In this document: piece by piece, positions 27,901 through 36,399 of the stretch | Numbering within the stretch: position 1 is the stretch's first letter | Layout of the letters: every line of letters begins with the position of its first letter | NCBI GenBank assembly: GCA_947164865.1 | Contig: CAMUYA010000013.1 | Location: forward strand, 21,959 to 85,958 | Direction of reading: 5' to 3' | Source: an uncultured Lachnospiraceae bacterium | GTDB taxonomy: Bacteria > Bacillota > Clostridia > Lachnospirales > Lachnospiraceae | DNA length: 64,000 nt | Program-made: the position numbers and the translations under genes | The notes under the pieces: generated by a model | Told to the model about the DNA's origin: nothing | Databases searched by the model: none | What the model saw: the letters and a program-made list of their open reading frames with translations, nothing else

Positions 27901-28718
27901 GCATCTATCAGCCATGTCCCTATGAACAGAGTTCCGCCGGGCACCGGTCCCTGCCCTTTTCCCGCTCTGTTAAGAATGTATTGTCCGTATGTTACGAGAT
28001 TCGAGGTATCAATATACTCATAAGTGTTCTGTTCCGCAAACCCTCCTATGCTTACACTGGACACCTCGCCGATAAGTGCACTCTTTAAGCTCTCCTCCGA
28101 GATAAACGGATCGGAATCTTCATCCGTTCCGGCAAGCCTGTCATAGACTGCGATTATCTGTGCGTCGGTAAGCAGGGCCGCAACAGTGATCTCGTTCTTG
28201 GCATAGGATGCGACCAGATTACCCATGGTATATCCGGTATTCATCGGATCACCGAGAAAATCTTTTCCGGGGCTGTAAGGGGATCCCGGAGAGTCGGCTG
28301 ATTCATCGCTCCAGGGGTTAAGTTCCGCGACAGTTACCGTCGAAACAACTCCTGTTTCCGGATCGGTCACATCCTGGGTGTACTTGTCCTTTATGAGATC
28401 TCCCAGAGCTTTCATGAATGAAGGGATATTAACAGTACTCCAATTAGTCTCATTCGTATGAAGGCTGTAAAAAGTGTTTTTTATGACTTCATCCGTCAAC
28501 TCATCATATCTTGCGGCATTTGACATGTTCTCGCTCACCAGCGCCGATATGATAGTTTCGTAAATAGTCTCGCCTTCGGCATATGCTGTTGTACTCTCTG
28601 TCATAAACAGATTCGGAAAAGAAACTGCAAGAATAAGTGCCGAGAAAAAGACACATAAAGCACGTCTTAAACAGCTTTTGATGCTATAACGTTTTCCTTT
28701 CCTCATCTTATTTCTCAT
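24987..28718 (-). CDS. Giant exported protein (paralogue B)
   Basis: A 1243-residue protein with a signal peptide (RRALCVFFSALILAVSFPN ... AYA). It is a paralogue of the downstream gene: FIGTWLIDAQCLNETFYRAAL and TYNQQLMLYKSELAGNNW near residue 260-310, and IYRQYVSDLSTEYVSLAAVD, CRRYTGFRFV and TEWAVLITPQTDKRIAAIL at the end, are shared. Between them is a helical part with a short coiled coil (about 810-900) and an acidic Gly-rich linker (about 985-1040). An additional N-terminal region (about 45-250) is absent from the paralogue. A putative activator site and -10 element lie before the gene, so it may begin its own transcript. Function unknown; export and linkage to the CIS are the firm points. 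Confidence 0.7.
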   Translation of the reverse strand: MRNKMRKGKRYSIKSCLRRALCVFFSALILAVSFPNLFMTESTTAYAEGETIYETIISALVSENMSNAARYDELTDEVIKNTFYSLHTNETNWSTVNIPSFMKALGDLIKDKYTQDVTDPETGVVSTVTVAELNPWSDESADSPGSPYSPGKDFLGDPMNTGYTMGNLVASYAKNEITVAALLTDAQIIAVYDRLAGTDEDSDPFISEESLKSALIGEVSSVSIGGFAEQNTYEYIDTSNLVTYGQYILNRAGKGQGPVPGGTLFIGTWLIDAQCLNETFYRAALASMSTYNQQLMLYKSELAGNNWRDIYGASGLEDILPIAENIEEASLAEYLVSVVVGSDGMPVNAKTGAAVDIFNLSNPYEMEQIPELRALKIQYDADIVSATDTGSKYYIYDRLTKFFNSDSYLVRDASMAEDCKYILGVSARTGIAFYAGDYRFGMFIGSRRIEESGRGFLESIETAAESTTARLNYDWNTSDTRVALIRGPVAWRNEVAWRNEINAAGGIETLRNRIYNFQEVWRHFSCVQDEVTDDYDRKMKGMGNLYGQLRASGTGDDKEVADMALLLLERLDAGRRARVYENLVENEENNYFVGPSLNLLYQQVAYGETQIGRNFNLIMYTDEDFAEVSSITEAVENAITECNKSYIKYSSLSLSPGTTIVSRMEYDLSNNVINNAAQGSAAVSTNLRDLVDLGNVKNNVIAHKSRELTLINKLLEVGDAKFSESVHSSAGETYLKAVADPLTSDKTLEEILSDQKAGVASVATELQSFIKARAMRLPTNDALNFVRERINWAEAQRTGISGDAFGPYAEEALNDHIKWLNDLLNTVKEGGEITDELDDLNAKKATLEQEMLNAYDNNDNETGDRIKNEITEIQKQIDDINAKRAAVKNDPDASAAEKVEAQEIGTQQAAADKIADELLAKIADNDFDNLEPGINALIALESPRLQEVLDALELHGGSKALINLVEDGIAALGDISGDGEGTGTETDDSGNGADTGEGGGDGSDGNEGEGQTGTGGNGGGHGDGLPAKDYGDSLALDEDDFDDAIRESYGEEPYDFGTAEQAAVVAALINFADARNDKNSYDYALDLLDRLISEGNPFIYRQYVSDLSTEYVSLAAVDNCRRYTGFRFVDDTTAFVSSENTASMQQYIIGSASYRFSDGLKTVRKNNGDEMSMDKPTVRQSDYSIRHISGEEYPYIVESASGALLYCTCVYIPGTEWAVLITPQTDKRIAAILDAFDLKADGQ

Positions 28719-28756
28719 TCATTTTCCCTTTTGTACACTAAATATAGCATTTCCCC

Positions 28757-28774
28757 TGCAACAAAACCGCAACA
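28757..28774 (-). promoter_or_regulatory. Putative SARP-type direct-repeat operator, copy 2
   Basis: On the minus strand TGTTGCG and TGTTGCA lie 11 bp apart, 10 nt upstream of a TATATT -10-like hexamer (28,741-28,746) and in front of the giant exported protein gene. Sixteen of 18 bases match the element before the response regulator. SARP-type winged-helix regulators bind heptamers with an 11-bp period just upstream of the -10, so this fits direct activation. Confidence 0.55.
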
Positions 28775-28783
28775 CCCATGATA

Positions 28784-31700
28784 TCAATAATAAGATGCTA
28801 TAACCGTTTCGATCTCATTCAGCTGATTGTTGAGCAGTTTTTTCTGCGTCTTGTACGATTCTTTATCGGTCTTCGATCCTTCCCATTCTTCTGTCCGGGT
28901 CTCAACGGCGGTTTCCTTATTTGCTATACTTGTTTCGGTATCGCTGATAAGAGTATTCATCTTTACGGTAAAAGCTTCCAGCTCCATTCTCAGTCTTTCA
29001 AGCTTGGCGGTAGAGCTCTCGGCTCCGTCGGGAAGCGTTCCTTCAAAATAAAACCTTCCGTATGCTTCCTGTGCTTCTTTAAGCTCCTTCTCGTATTTCT
29101 CGATTCTTCTTTTGCTAGAGTCGGAAATAATCAAAAACAAGGATGATTGCCCCAGTACTCTTTCAAGCTCTTTCAGCTTGCTCTTCTCTTCCTCGAGCTT
29201 TCTGATGCATTCATCCCTTTGGGCCGTGATCTGTTCGCCGTTTCTTTCCAGAGTACTTATCTCGTTATTCGTTTTTTGAGTAGTCACTTCGAGTTCCGTC
29301 TTGTAACTGTTAAGGACCACTTTCAGGACATTGATCTCGGCATTGATGTCAGCAAGGTAGTTGGCAAGATTGGGATACCTGACACACACAAGCTCATCGA
29401 TCGCTTTGTCTACATTTTCGATCTGACTCCGCAGGTCGTCTCTCTGCTTCTTCAGATCGGCCAGTCTCACTTCCTTGGCAGGATCGGTCTTTCTGAGCAC
29501 GGATTCCATGTTGAGGATTTCTTTTCCGTATGCATCCGCAATATTATCAAGCTGATCCGCCAGCGAAATATCCGCGGTAGTACCTCCTTTGCGGATCTGT
29601 TCTGCTTTCCTTCTGGCCGCCTCCATACCGGTTGTGAGAGTTTTCATTCTCTCGACGGCTTTCTCATAATCATCTATGGAATCCGCCATCTTAACAACCG
29701 CCCGGACGTTTTCCTCACTGGCCTCAAATCCTTCCTGCTCGAGATATGCCACGGCCCACTGTCCGACCTCACTCCCGTACAGCATGGGCATGGACAACCT
29801 GTCCGCAGCATTGGCATATATATCATCGCCTTTGCTTTCAAGTGCATCCAGTATCTCTTTCTCACTTGCCGTTACACTGTTTTTGTTCAGGCTTGAAAGC
29901 TTGTTTTTATCGGCTTCTATTTCCTGCATCAGAGCAAGAAGCTCTGCGGAAATCCGGTCTTTTTCCTTTTTGTCTTTTGCGGTCTCAAGCTGACGCATCA
30001 GTGCAAGCTTTCGCGATTCTTTATCCAGCAGAGACTGATTTATCTGATCCTTGAGAGCCTCTAACTTCTTTTCCTTTACATAATCCTCTGCGGCGGCTTT
30101 GAGTATCTCTTTTTTTGCTTCCCCCTCGTCCTGCGCATCGCTCTCTTCTCCCCCACCGAAAAGCCCGGATGCTGCCCCGGATTCGTTTATTCTTCTCTCG
30201 ATCTCCTCCGCGTTCTCGGTAAGTGACCGGTTGATCTCTTCCTGAGTCACGTTGTTGTTGATATCCGACAGCTTTTTGTCTATCTCTGTCAGACGTTCTT
30301 TGTAATGAGTGACGGTGGGGGACTCGGCTTCGCCGGTATCAACACTCTGCGCTGCCGCAAGAAGGCTCTCTACTCTTTCCTTCTCGGCGAGAAGCTCCTC
30401 CGACTTCTTCTCCACCACTATCTGCCTCGCCAGAGCCTCCTGGACATCCGCAAGTGTCACATCCTCATCGGCATAGAGCTTTTTATCGTTCGTATTGATG
30501 CTTGCTCCGCCGATATAACTTCCGTCCTGAGCAAACATCCTCACGGTCAGTTTTCCTATGTCATTTTTGATAAATGACATATAGGTAAACGGATCATCAG
30601 ACTTTACGAAATCGTTTGAGAACAGATACAGGTTTTTCTGTGCGCTTATATTATAAAAAGCCACCTCCTGATCCGTTTTGTAATTCTTGGTAACCTGCGC
30701 CTTATCGAAAGTAAAGCGCAGCTTTATCATCTCGGTATTATCATCTTCCTCAAGGGTATACGATCCTACGTATTTTTCCGCTTCGGGATCGATCTTCTCA
30801 TATCCCACCGTGATATTTAACGGTCCGTATGTGACATAGGGATCGATAGAGCATTTGTCTATGAATTCCTCCCCGTTATAGAGAGCAATAGCCACGGAGT
30901 CCACATCCTCAACGGTAAGTGTGAGGTGTTTTATGGCATCACCTTTCGCTGTTCGTTCACCTATCTGTCTTCCGTCCGACCAGAGTTCGAAATGCGTGAT
31001 ATTGTATTCGAAATCCTCCGGAATATCGATATACAGCATAAACTCTTCCGACTCCACGATGGAACGTATGCTGTAAGTGGCACCCTTTTTGATGACAGAC
31101 TGCATTGAAGCGAGCGCATCCTCCACCGCATCGCCGTCTTCGGGGGGAGTGCCGAGCCCTGCATGTCCTACCTGTGTTGTCAGGGATTCCTGCACGAAAT
31201 ACCTGGAGGCGGCCCCGCATGTAGTTTTATCGAATTCAAAGAGCGTTTTTGAATAAAGAGACAGAGCGTCCTTTAATGCGCTCCTGGCGCTTTCATATTC
31301 CCCCAGTTCCGTATCGTATTCTTCGAGTGAAAGCTGACCGAGTGCATTCAGCGCTTCATCATAGATAAGCTGTTCCTTCAGGGTGTTAAGGTCGCTTATG
31401 GCTGTCAGATACGCCTTTCTGGTCTCCATCAGGTTGTCATAGCCGTCGGCTATGGCGCTGTCCAGCTCATTACAGGTATTTTTGTATTCCTTTAATGCAC
31501 TCTCATACTCGAGAGCGGATGTATAAAGCACGTACGGATCATCCTCAACATAACGTATACCGTCCGTATCTCCCTTCCACCATTCCTTGGGGAACTTGAA
31601 AAAGAGTATCCTCTTTTTCCCCACCCATGGTTCATCTATCTTCTGGAGGAAAGTGTTGTAGTCTTTCTTGAATGCCCTCTTATCGATGGAGGTTCCGTCC

Positions 31701-32614
31701 ATGGCCTGCTGCACATATCCGTCTATCAGCCCCATATCTTTGCCGTACTGGGAGCTCATAAGACTGTGATTGGTTTTTAAGGCAAGCTTTGCCAGCTCTT
31801 CCTCCTGCTTGGCCTCAAAGACGGTATGGTCATTTTGCCGGGCATACAGCTGAAGGCTTTCGACACTCTGTCTGTCAATGTTTGTAACCACGAAAGCATC
31901 CTCAAAGATGTATTTGTCCGTGATCTCAAACCCCACTTCTTTGCTGAGTTTATCCTTCGATCTTGTGAGTTTGGTCTGCTCCGACGACAGGCTCTTCTTA
32001 TATCCTTCAAGTCTTTTTTCCTGTTGCTTTATCTGAGCCTCCGTGGCAAGTCCCAGAGCAAGTCTTGCTCTGTTCTTGAGCAGTGTCTTTTCAAGATTAC
32101 TGATCCTCTGCTTGAGAAAAGTGATCTCGGCGGATGAAGTGATGATATCTATATAGATACCGCTCACCTTTTCACTCTCCTGAAGCTTAAGATCGTTTAT
32201 CTTATGCTTTAATGTGTCTATGTCATACTGAAGCTGCTTCGGCTTATAGGCAAACTCAAAGGCTTCGGCTTCATTGGGTGTGGTGGGAAAAGTGAAGTTC
32301 AGAAGCGGCGACCATCTAAAGGTCTTCATGCTCCTCTCCTTTTCCTTCAAAGAACGTATTGCGGATTCCTTGGCTGCCTGCTTAGCCTCGATCTGCAGCT
32401 CGATGGCCTCGATCTTCTCGGAATTGGCGATGGCCACTGTCTTACAGGTGGCAAGCGAAAGCACTTTCTGGGTTGCGACAGCTTCTGCTTCTTCCGGAAA
32501 AATAATAAGACATGACGAAAATGCCACAGCGGCAGTGAGTATTCCCGCTATGATACGTTTTGCGCCGCAGATAACTCTATTTGATTTTTCTTTTTTTTCG
32601 GCGTTTCTTTTCAT
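28784..32614 (-). CDS. Exported TolC-like coiled-coil protein
   Basis: A 1276-residue protein with a signal peptide (IIAGILTAAVAFSSCLIIFP, probable cleavage after AEA). Residues about 45-450 have the pattern of outer-membrane efflux proteins (TolC): LSLATCKTVAIANSEKIEAI, then long helices with ALGLATEAQIKQQEKRLEGY. Such a domain is unusual in a Gram-positive cell. A beta-rich middle (about 520-690) follows, with FEYNITHFELWSDGRQIG, and then long coiled coils to the C-terminus (REMSVLRK-type heptads). No transmembrane barrel sequence is recognisable. It lies in the CIS operon between the MORN gene and the two giant paralogues. I infer an extracytoplasmic scaffold; other TolC functions are not supported. 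Confidence 0.6.
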   Translation of the reverse strand: MKRNAEKKEKSNRVICGAKRIIAGILTAAVAFSSCLIIFPEEAEAVATQKVLSLATCKTVAIANSEKIEAIELQIEAKQAAKESAIRSLKEKERSMKTFRWSPLLNFTFPTTPNEAEAFEFAYKPKQLQYDIDTLKHKINDLKLQESEKVSGIYIDIITSSAEITFLKQRISNLEKTLLKNRARLALGLATEAQIKQQEKRLEGYKKSLSSEQTKLTRSKDKLSKEVGFEITDKYIFEDAFVVTNIDRQSVESLQLYARQNDHTVFEAKQEEELAKLALKTNHSLMSSQYGKDMGLIDGYVQQAMDGTSIDKRAFKKDYNTFLQKIDEPWVGKKRILFFKFPKEWWKGDTDGIRYVEDDPYVLYTSALEYESALKEYKNTCNELDSAIADGYDNLMETRKAYLTAISDLNTLKEQLIYDEALNALGQLSLEEYDTELGEYESARSALKDALSLYSKTLFEFDKTTCGAASRYFVQESLTTQVGHAGLGTPPEDGDAVEDALASMQSVIKKGATYSIRSIVESEEFMLYIDIPEDFEYNITHFELWSDGRQIGERTAKGDAIKHLTLTVEDVDSVAIALYNGEEFIDKCSIDPYVTYGPLNITVGYEKIDPEAEKYVGSYTLEEDDNTEMIKLRFTFDKAQVTKNYKTDQEVAFYNISAQKNLYLFSNDFVKSDDPFTYMSFIKNDIGKLTVRMFAQDGSYIGGASINTNDKKLYADEDVTLADVQEALARQIVVEKKSEELLAEKERVESLLAAAQSVDTGEAESPTVTHYKERLTEIDKKLSDINNNVTQEEINRSLTENAEEIERRINESGAASGLFGGGEESDAQDEGEAKKEILKAAAEDYVKEKKLEALKDQINQSLLDKESRKLALMRQLETAKDKKEKDRISAELLALMQEIEADKNKLSSLNKNSVTASEKEILDALESKGDDIYANAADRLSMPMLYGSEVGQWAVAYLEQEGFEASEENVRAVVKMADSIDDYEKAVERMKTLTTGMEAARRKAEQIRKGGTTADISLADQLDNIADAYGKEILNMESVLRKTDPAKEVRLADLKKQRDDLRSQIENVDKAIDELVCVRYPNLANYLADINAEINVLKVVLNSYKTELEVTTQKTNNEISTLERNGEQITAQRDECIRKLEEEKSKLKELERVLGQSSLFLIISDSSKRRIEKYEKELKEAQEAYGRFYFEGTLPDGAESSTAKLERLRMELEAFTVKMNTLISDTETSIANKETAVETRTEEWEGSKTDKESYKTQKKLLNNQLNEIETVIASYY

Positions 32615-32658
32615 CCGTTTTTCCGTTTAAGTTTCAAGCCGTACATATATATCTCGTA

Positions 32659-33897
32659 CTATTCAACATCCGCAAGGTTCTCGGTCATTACATAATAGAA
32701 ACTGAAGGTGTCCACACCGGGATCGGTCACAAATGTATAGAGCAGTCCGTCCTTATGGTAGGTGTGTAGATAAACCTTATAGTCTCTGTCGTATTCCTTT
32801 ATCTCATTGTATTCCGTAAACACGGAGCTTATCGTGATATCGGCAGGTCCGTTTATCACTATTCCCTTTGATCTCTCGTTCAGTTTATTCACGGCAAGTA
32901 TCTCGGGAAGTGTTGCATAGGAAGTTCCTACATATATGGGTTCTCCGAGATAGTCCACCAGTTCGGTGAAGGTGGAAATCCTTCCGGCAGCGGTGGGAAA
33001 GCTGTCCTTCAGCACATACACCACTTCCACATTCGCTTCCGCATCGACCGAATTATCATCGATATATTCGACGCTCATAGCGTTTATGTCGGGCATATAT
33101 CTTACCCTCTCGCCGGAGGATTCATAAATGCTTCTCTCACCGTTATAGGCAGAAGCCACATCCGATGCAGATTTTCCGATAAGGTCGCTGTATTTGATAT
33201 CGTCAAAGGAGAACATTCCGGTAAATACGGGATTATGTCCCATATCATAAAGGATTCCCTCTCCTTCTTTCATATCCAGTGCAAACTCTCCCTCATATTC
33301 CAGGCTTCCGTTGGTCCGGTATATTTTTCCCGTTCCGCTGTGAAGATTCTCGTGGAATGTTCCCTGATAGAAAAGAGTTCCGTCCTGGTAATACTGGGTT
33401 CCGTTGTTCTCGTACATGCTGTTGGCAAAATTACCCTGATACACAACGAATCCTGCGGGATTCATAAGAGTACCCTGCCCGTTGCACGCCCCCTTGGACA
33501 CCTGTCCCTCATAAGCCAGATAACCGGACTTTCCTTTGATCCTTACGGTTCCTTTGGCAAATTTGAGCATGACATTATTGTATCCGTAGGTCTTTATACC
33601 CTGGTTCTGTCTGCCCGGGAACAGTCCGCTCCATGAGCTGACGAGGAACGCTATCGAGAGTACACCTATGACGATCACAACGGCAAAGGCAAGACGCCTG
33701 CTTACCAGCCACCGGCCGACGGAATAATAATCATCCTTGTGACGCGGCCTGACATTCAGAGTCTTGGTAAAGAAATTCCTGAGCAGCTCCGTTGCCCTTG
33801 CAAGAAGGAAACTCGGCTTGGTGTAGAGTTTAAACTTCGTAACAAAGGGCGTTAACTTAGCTTTTATCGATTGTAATAATGTTTTTAACGGGTTCAC
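32659..33897 (-). CDS. Membrane-anchored MORN-repeat protein
   Basis: A 412-residue protein with one membrane helix (about 70-92, LAFAVVIVIGVLSIAFLVSS) after a basic cytoplasmic N-terminus, and four to five MORN repeats (about 128-230) such as VYQGNFANSMYENNGTQYY, FYQGTFHENLHSGTGKIYR and EYEGEFALDMKEGEGILYD. The C-terminal 180 residues are a mixed domain of unknown type. The start is GTG with GAGGAGAG rather far (about 14 nt) upstream. MORN repeats bind lipids or proteins. The gene follows the degenerate-cyclase gene by 6 bp in the CIS operon, so a role at the membrane dock is plausible. Confidence 0.75.
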   Translation of the reverse strand: MNPLKTLLQSIKAKLTPFVTKFKLYTKPSFLLARATELLRNFFTKTLNVRPRHKDDYYSVGRWLVSRRLAFAVVIVIGVLSIAFLVSSWSGLFPGRQNQGIKTYGYNNVMLKFAKGTVRIKGKSGYLAYEGQVSKGACNGQGTLMNPAGFVVYQGNFANSMYENNGTQYYQDGTLFYQGTFHENLHSGTGKIYRTNGSLEYEGEFALDMKEGEGILYDMGHNPVFTGMFSFDDIKYSDLIGKSASDVASAYNGERSIYESSGERVRYMPDINAMSVEYIDDNSVDAEANVEVVYVLKDSFPTAAGRISTFTELVDYLGEPIYVGTSYATLPEILAVNKLNERSKGIVINGPADITISSVFTEYNEIKEYDRDYKVYLHTYHKDGLLYTFVTDPGVDTFSFYYVMTENLADVE

Positions 33898-33903
33898 TTT
33901 TTA

Positions 33904-36381
33904 CTAATTCTCTCCTCGAACATCCAGGTGAAGCTCGCCGCGGAAGTCATCCGAAACCGCTCCGTCAAGATATCGCTCACATTCAAAAAGGTACCACTTA
34001 GACAATTCGTCATCCGGGGACTCGCGCAAAATCTCCGAGAACATTCCCCGTGCCATATAGAAATCACGTGCATAGAACAGCCCCAGTGCGTCGGCAAAAT
34101 GCTTTTTCTGACGGAATTTCCTGCTCCTTACGGGTGATGCTTCAGCATCCAGCGCTTCATAGAGCTTTATCCTTCTTTCGGGGTTGTTCTCATCCGGAAT
34201 GATGAATCCGATGTATCTGAAATCACCCGCACAGTTTTCATGTTCGATAAGCTGCTCCGTAAGTACAAGAGCAAGTCTCATTTGTCTGAACCATTCCGCG
34301 TACTCTGCAAGAATGTCAGCTTCGGCAGATGCGATATACACGCAGGCCTGCTTTTCGTTTCCCGCTACTCCGTAAATGTAGGGTGCGTAATGAAGGATCA
34401 TAGATGAGCCCGCAAGGCCCAGAGCCTTTTCCTCTTGAAGCTTGAGCATCAGGTCGGTACCGAATCCCGAAGAATTCCTGTTATCGTCGGTGAAAAGGTA
34501 CTTAAGCTCTGTTAACGCGTCATTTTCAGACACCAGAATGCCGTCATATTCTTCCCTGCATTTTTCCGCTATGGTAAGAAGATTGCTCTTCTTCTCTATC
34601 TCGGAGTGGGTCATCTTGTTCTCTGTTCTTGTCGGAACAGTCAGAAGAGCTATCGCGCCGCGAAGTGAGATCGCATCAGTGCATTTCACCTCGGTAATGG
34701 ACTGTTTCTTCAGTATCCTTTCAATGCTCTTCGGAGCAAACCTGAAATATGCCTCATAGGTAAGGTATTTAATGCGGTTATTGCTCACAATACTCTTTTT
34801 GATCTCAACAAGACTGTTCCAGAGATAGTTCATATCCTTGCCGACAACCTCGGGTTTTTCTATGTCTTCCCCTGTTGTCGCCACTGTTTTGAGCGCAGCT
34901 CCGAGAAGTCTCAGATCCCGGTTTTGAAGCAGTATGAATATCACTCCCGCAAGACTTGCCAGCACAAATACCGATAAAACCGTGATAAACAGTCCTTTAT
35001 ACTGACGCATAATACCCGGTACCGACATATTGTCATCGGCTATCATCACCGCGCTGTATCCGCTGTATCCGGAGGATGAAAGTCCCGTTTCAAGCACGAA
35101 CTTTCTCTGTCCCTTCAAGAATATATTGCCGTAGGCGTAAGCGTTCCCTCCGCTGATATCCGCAAGCATACTTTCCGCTTCGTCTCCGTAGACATGACCC
35201 AGATTGTCCAGATTGTTTCCCGAGATGCTCATGACCACTCTGCCTGTCAGATTGTCCACCACAAGCAGGTCTTCGATCTTCATCCCGTATTCCGATGAAT
35301 CCTCTCTTCTCCCCAGTCTGTCAAAGATAATCTCGTATTCCTCGGAATCATAGATATCTTTGGATGAAAGATCCATGAGCCCATATCCGTCAAAGATCCC
35401 AACCGCGTCGGATGACGCGAAACCGGTATACTCGGAGATCATGGCTTTTTTGATCCCGGCTACCACAAGGACAAGCGCAACCACACATCCGACCGCCATA
35501 AGCATCTCATACCAGAAGATAAGATATACCGCTCTTCTCCTGTTCTGAAGAAGAATAAACGCGGCGGCGATCACCATCGATCCCAGCAGGGCGACTATTA
35601 CAAACACAGCCGGAGAAACACCGACGGCTCTCACATATTGACCGGGGGTCATTTTCTTCTGCTTGAAAAGGTTCGATACGGTTTCATCCACCCCGAAGGA
35701 ACCGGGCTCGGAATTATCATATCTGACCGCAAATACTTCATCCCCGTATTGCGCATCAGTGTAATATCTGGGCCAGACTGTCTCGCTGTAAGCGATATCT
35801 TTCAGTGAACACTCAGCCTCTTCCCATTTTTCCCTGTCCTCGGCGGAAGGCTCGGTTATGCTCATAAGAGCACCTGCATTAAGCTGGTAAGCATATGCCT
35901 GCTGCCCGTTATCGGATAATGCGGTGATGAAAAAGTTTTCCTCACTTCCGTCAAATCCGCTAAAACGGGACTCCATCGGGATCCTGAAAGCAGGTGATAT
36001 AAAGTTCATCTGCAGGTCGGTATTGAATTCCGCAACAACATAGCGGGTTATCATTCTCCCGTTGTCGTTAACCCTCTTGTAAAACACCGCACAGATATTC
36101 TCACCGGCTAAATCGGTCTGCGCAATATTCCACCCCTTAAGGAATGTATCCGTCCCTGTGGAATAAAGCTTAAGTACCTTTCCCTTGTAATCCATTCTCC
36201 ATATAAGCCCGTTATCCCGGTAATTATCCGACACATACAGATTCTCATCAAGATCTACGTATGAGTTTGATGTTGTGTAATCCGTTCCGGGCTTGTTTAT
36301 AATGTAAAACAGCACAGCAACCGCCACGACAGCGGTTATCCATATTACGATTGATGCTATCAGTCCTCTGATTCTTCTCAT
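33904..36381 (-). CDS. Multi-pass membrane protein with degenerate class III cyclase-like domain and TPR
   Basis: An 825-residue protein. A first membrane helix (about 8-30) leads to an extracytoplasmic beta-rich domain, then two helices (about 260-315), a second extracytoplasmic domain and a third helix region (about 475-500). After it comes a class III nucleotide-cyclase-like region: FRFAPKSIERILKKQSITEV resembles the start of cyclases (FxPxxxxxxLxxxSITEVKLG), but the strand that should carry the first metal Asp (VLFSDIRG) reads IALLTVPT, so catalysis is unlikely. The C-terminus has the cyclase-type TPR FYMARGMFSEILRESPDDE. ATG 36,381 is preferred because GGTGGAG lies 9 nt upstream; a GTG 15 nt earlier is the alternative. 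Likely a signal-sensing partner of the CIS. Confidence 0.65.
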   Translation of the reverse strand: MRRIRGLIASIVIWITAVVAVAVLFYIINKPGTDYTTSNSYVDLDENLYVSDNYRDNGLIWRMDYKGKVLKLYSTGTDTFLKGWNIAQTDLAGENICAVFYKRVNDNGRMITRYVVAEFNTDLQMNFISPAFRIPMESRFSGFDGSEENFFITALSDNGQQAYAYQLNAGALMSITEPSAEDREKWEEAECSLKDIAYSETVWPRYYTDAQYGDEVFAVRYDNSEPGSFGVDETVSNLFKQKKMTPGQYVRAVGVSPAVFVIVALLGSMVIAAAFILLQNRRRAVYLIFWYEMLMAVGCVVALVLVVAGIKKAMISEYTGFASSDAVGIFDGYGLMDLSSKDIYDSEEYEIIFDRLGRREDSSEYGMKIEDLLVVDNLTGRVVMSISGNNLDNLGHVYGDEAESMLADISGGNAYAYGNIFLKGQRKFVLETGLSSSGYSGYSAVMIADDNMSVPGIMRQYKGLFITVLSVFVLASLAGVIFILLQNRDLRLLGAALKTVATTGEDIEKPEVVGKDMNYLWNSLVEIKKSIVSNNRIKYLTYEAYFRFAPKSIERILKKQSITEVKCTDAISLRGAIALLTVPTRTENKMTHSEIEKKSNLLTIAEKCREEYDGILVSENDALTELKYLFTDDNRNSSGFGTDLMLKLQEEKALGLAGSSMILHYAPYIYGVAGNEKQACVYIASAEADILAEYAEWFRQMRLALVLTEQLIEHENCAGDFRYIGFIIPDENNPERRIKLYEALDAEASPVRSRKFRQKKHFADALGLFYARDFYMARGMFSEILRESPDDELSKWYLFECERYLDGAVSDDFRGELHLDVRGEN

Positions 36382-36399
36382 CTGTGAATACTCCACCTT

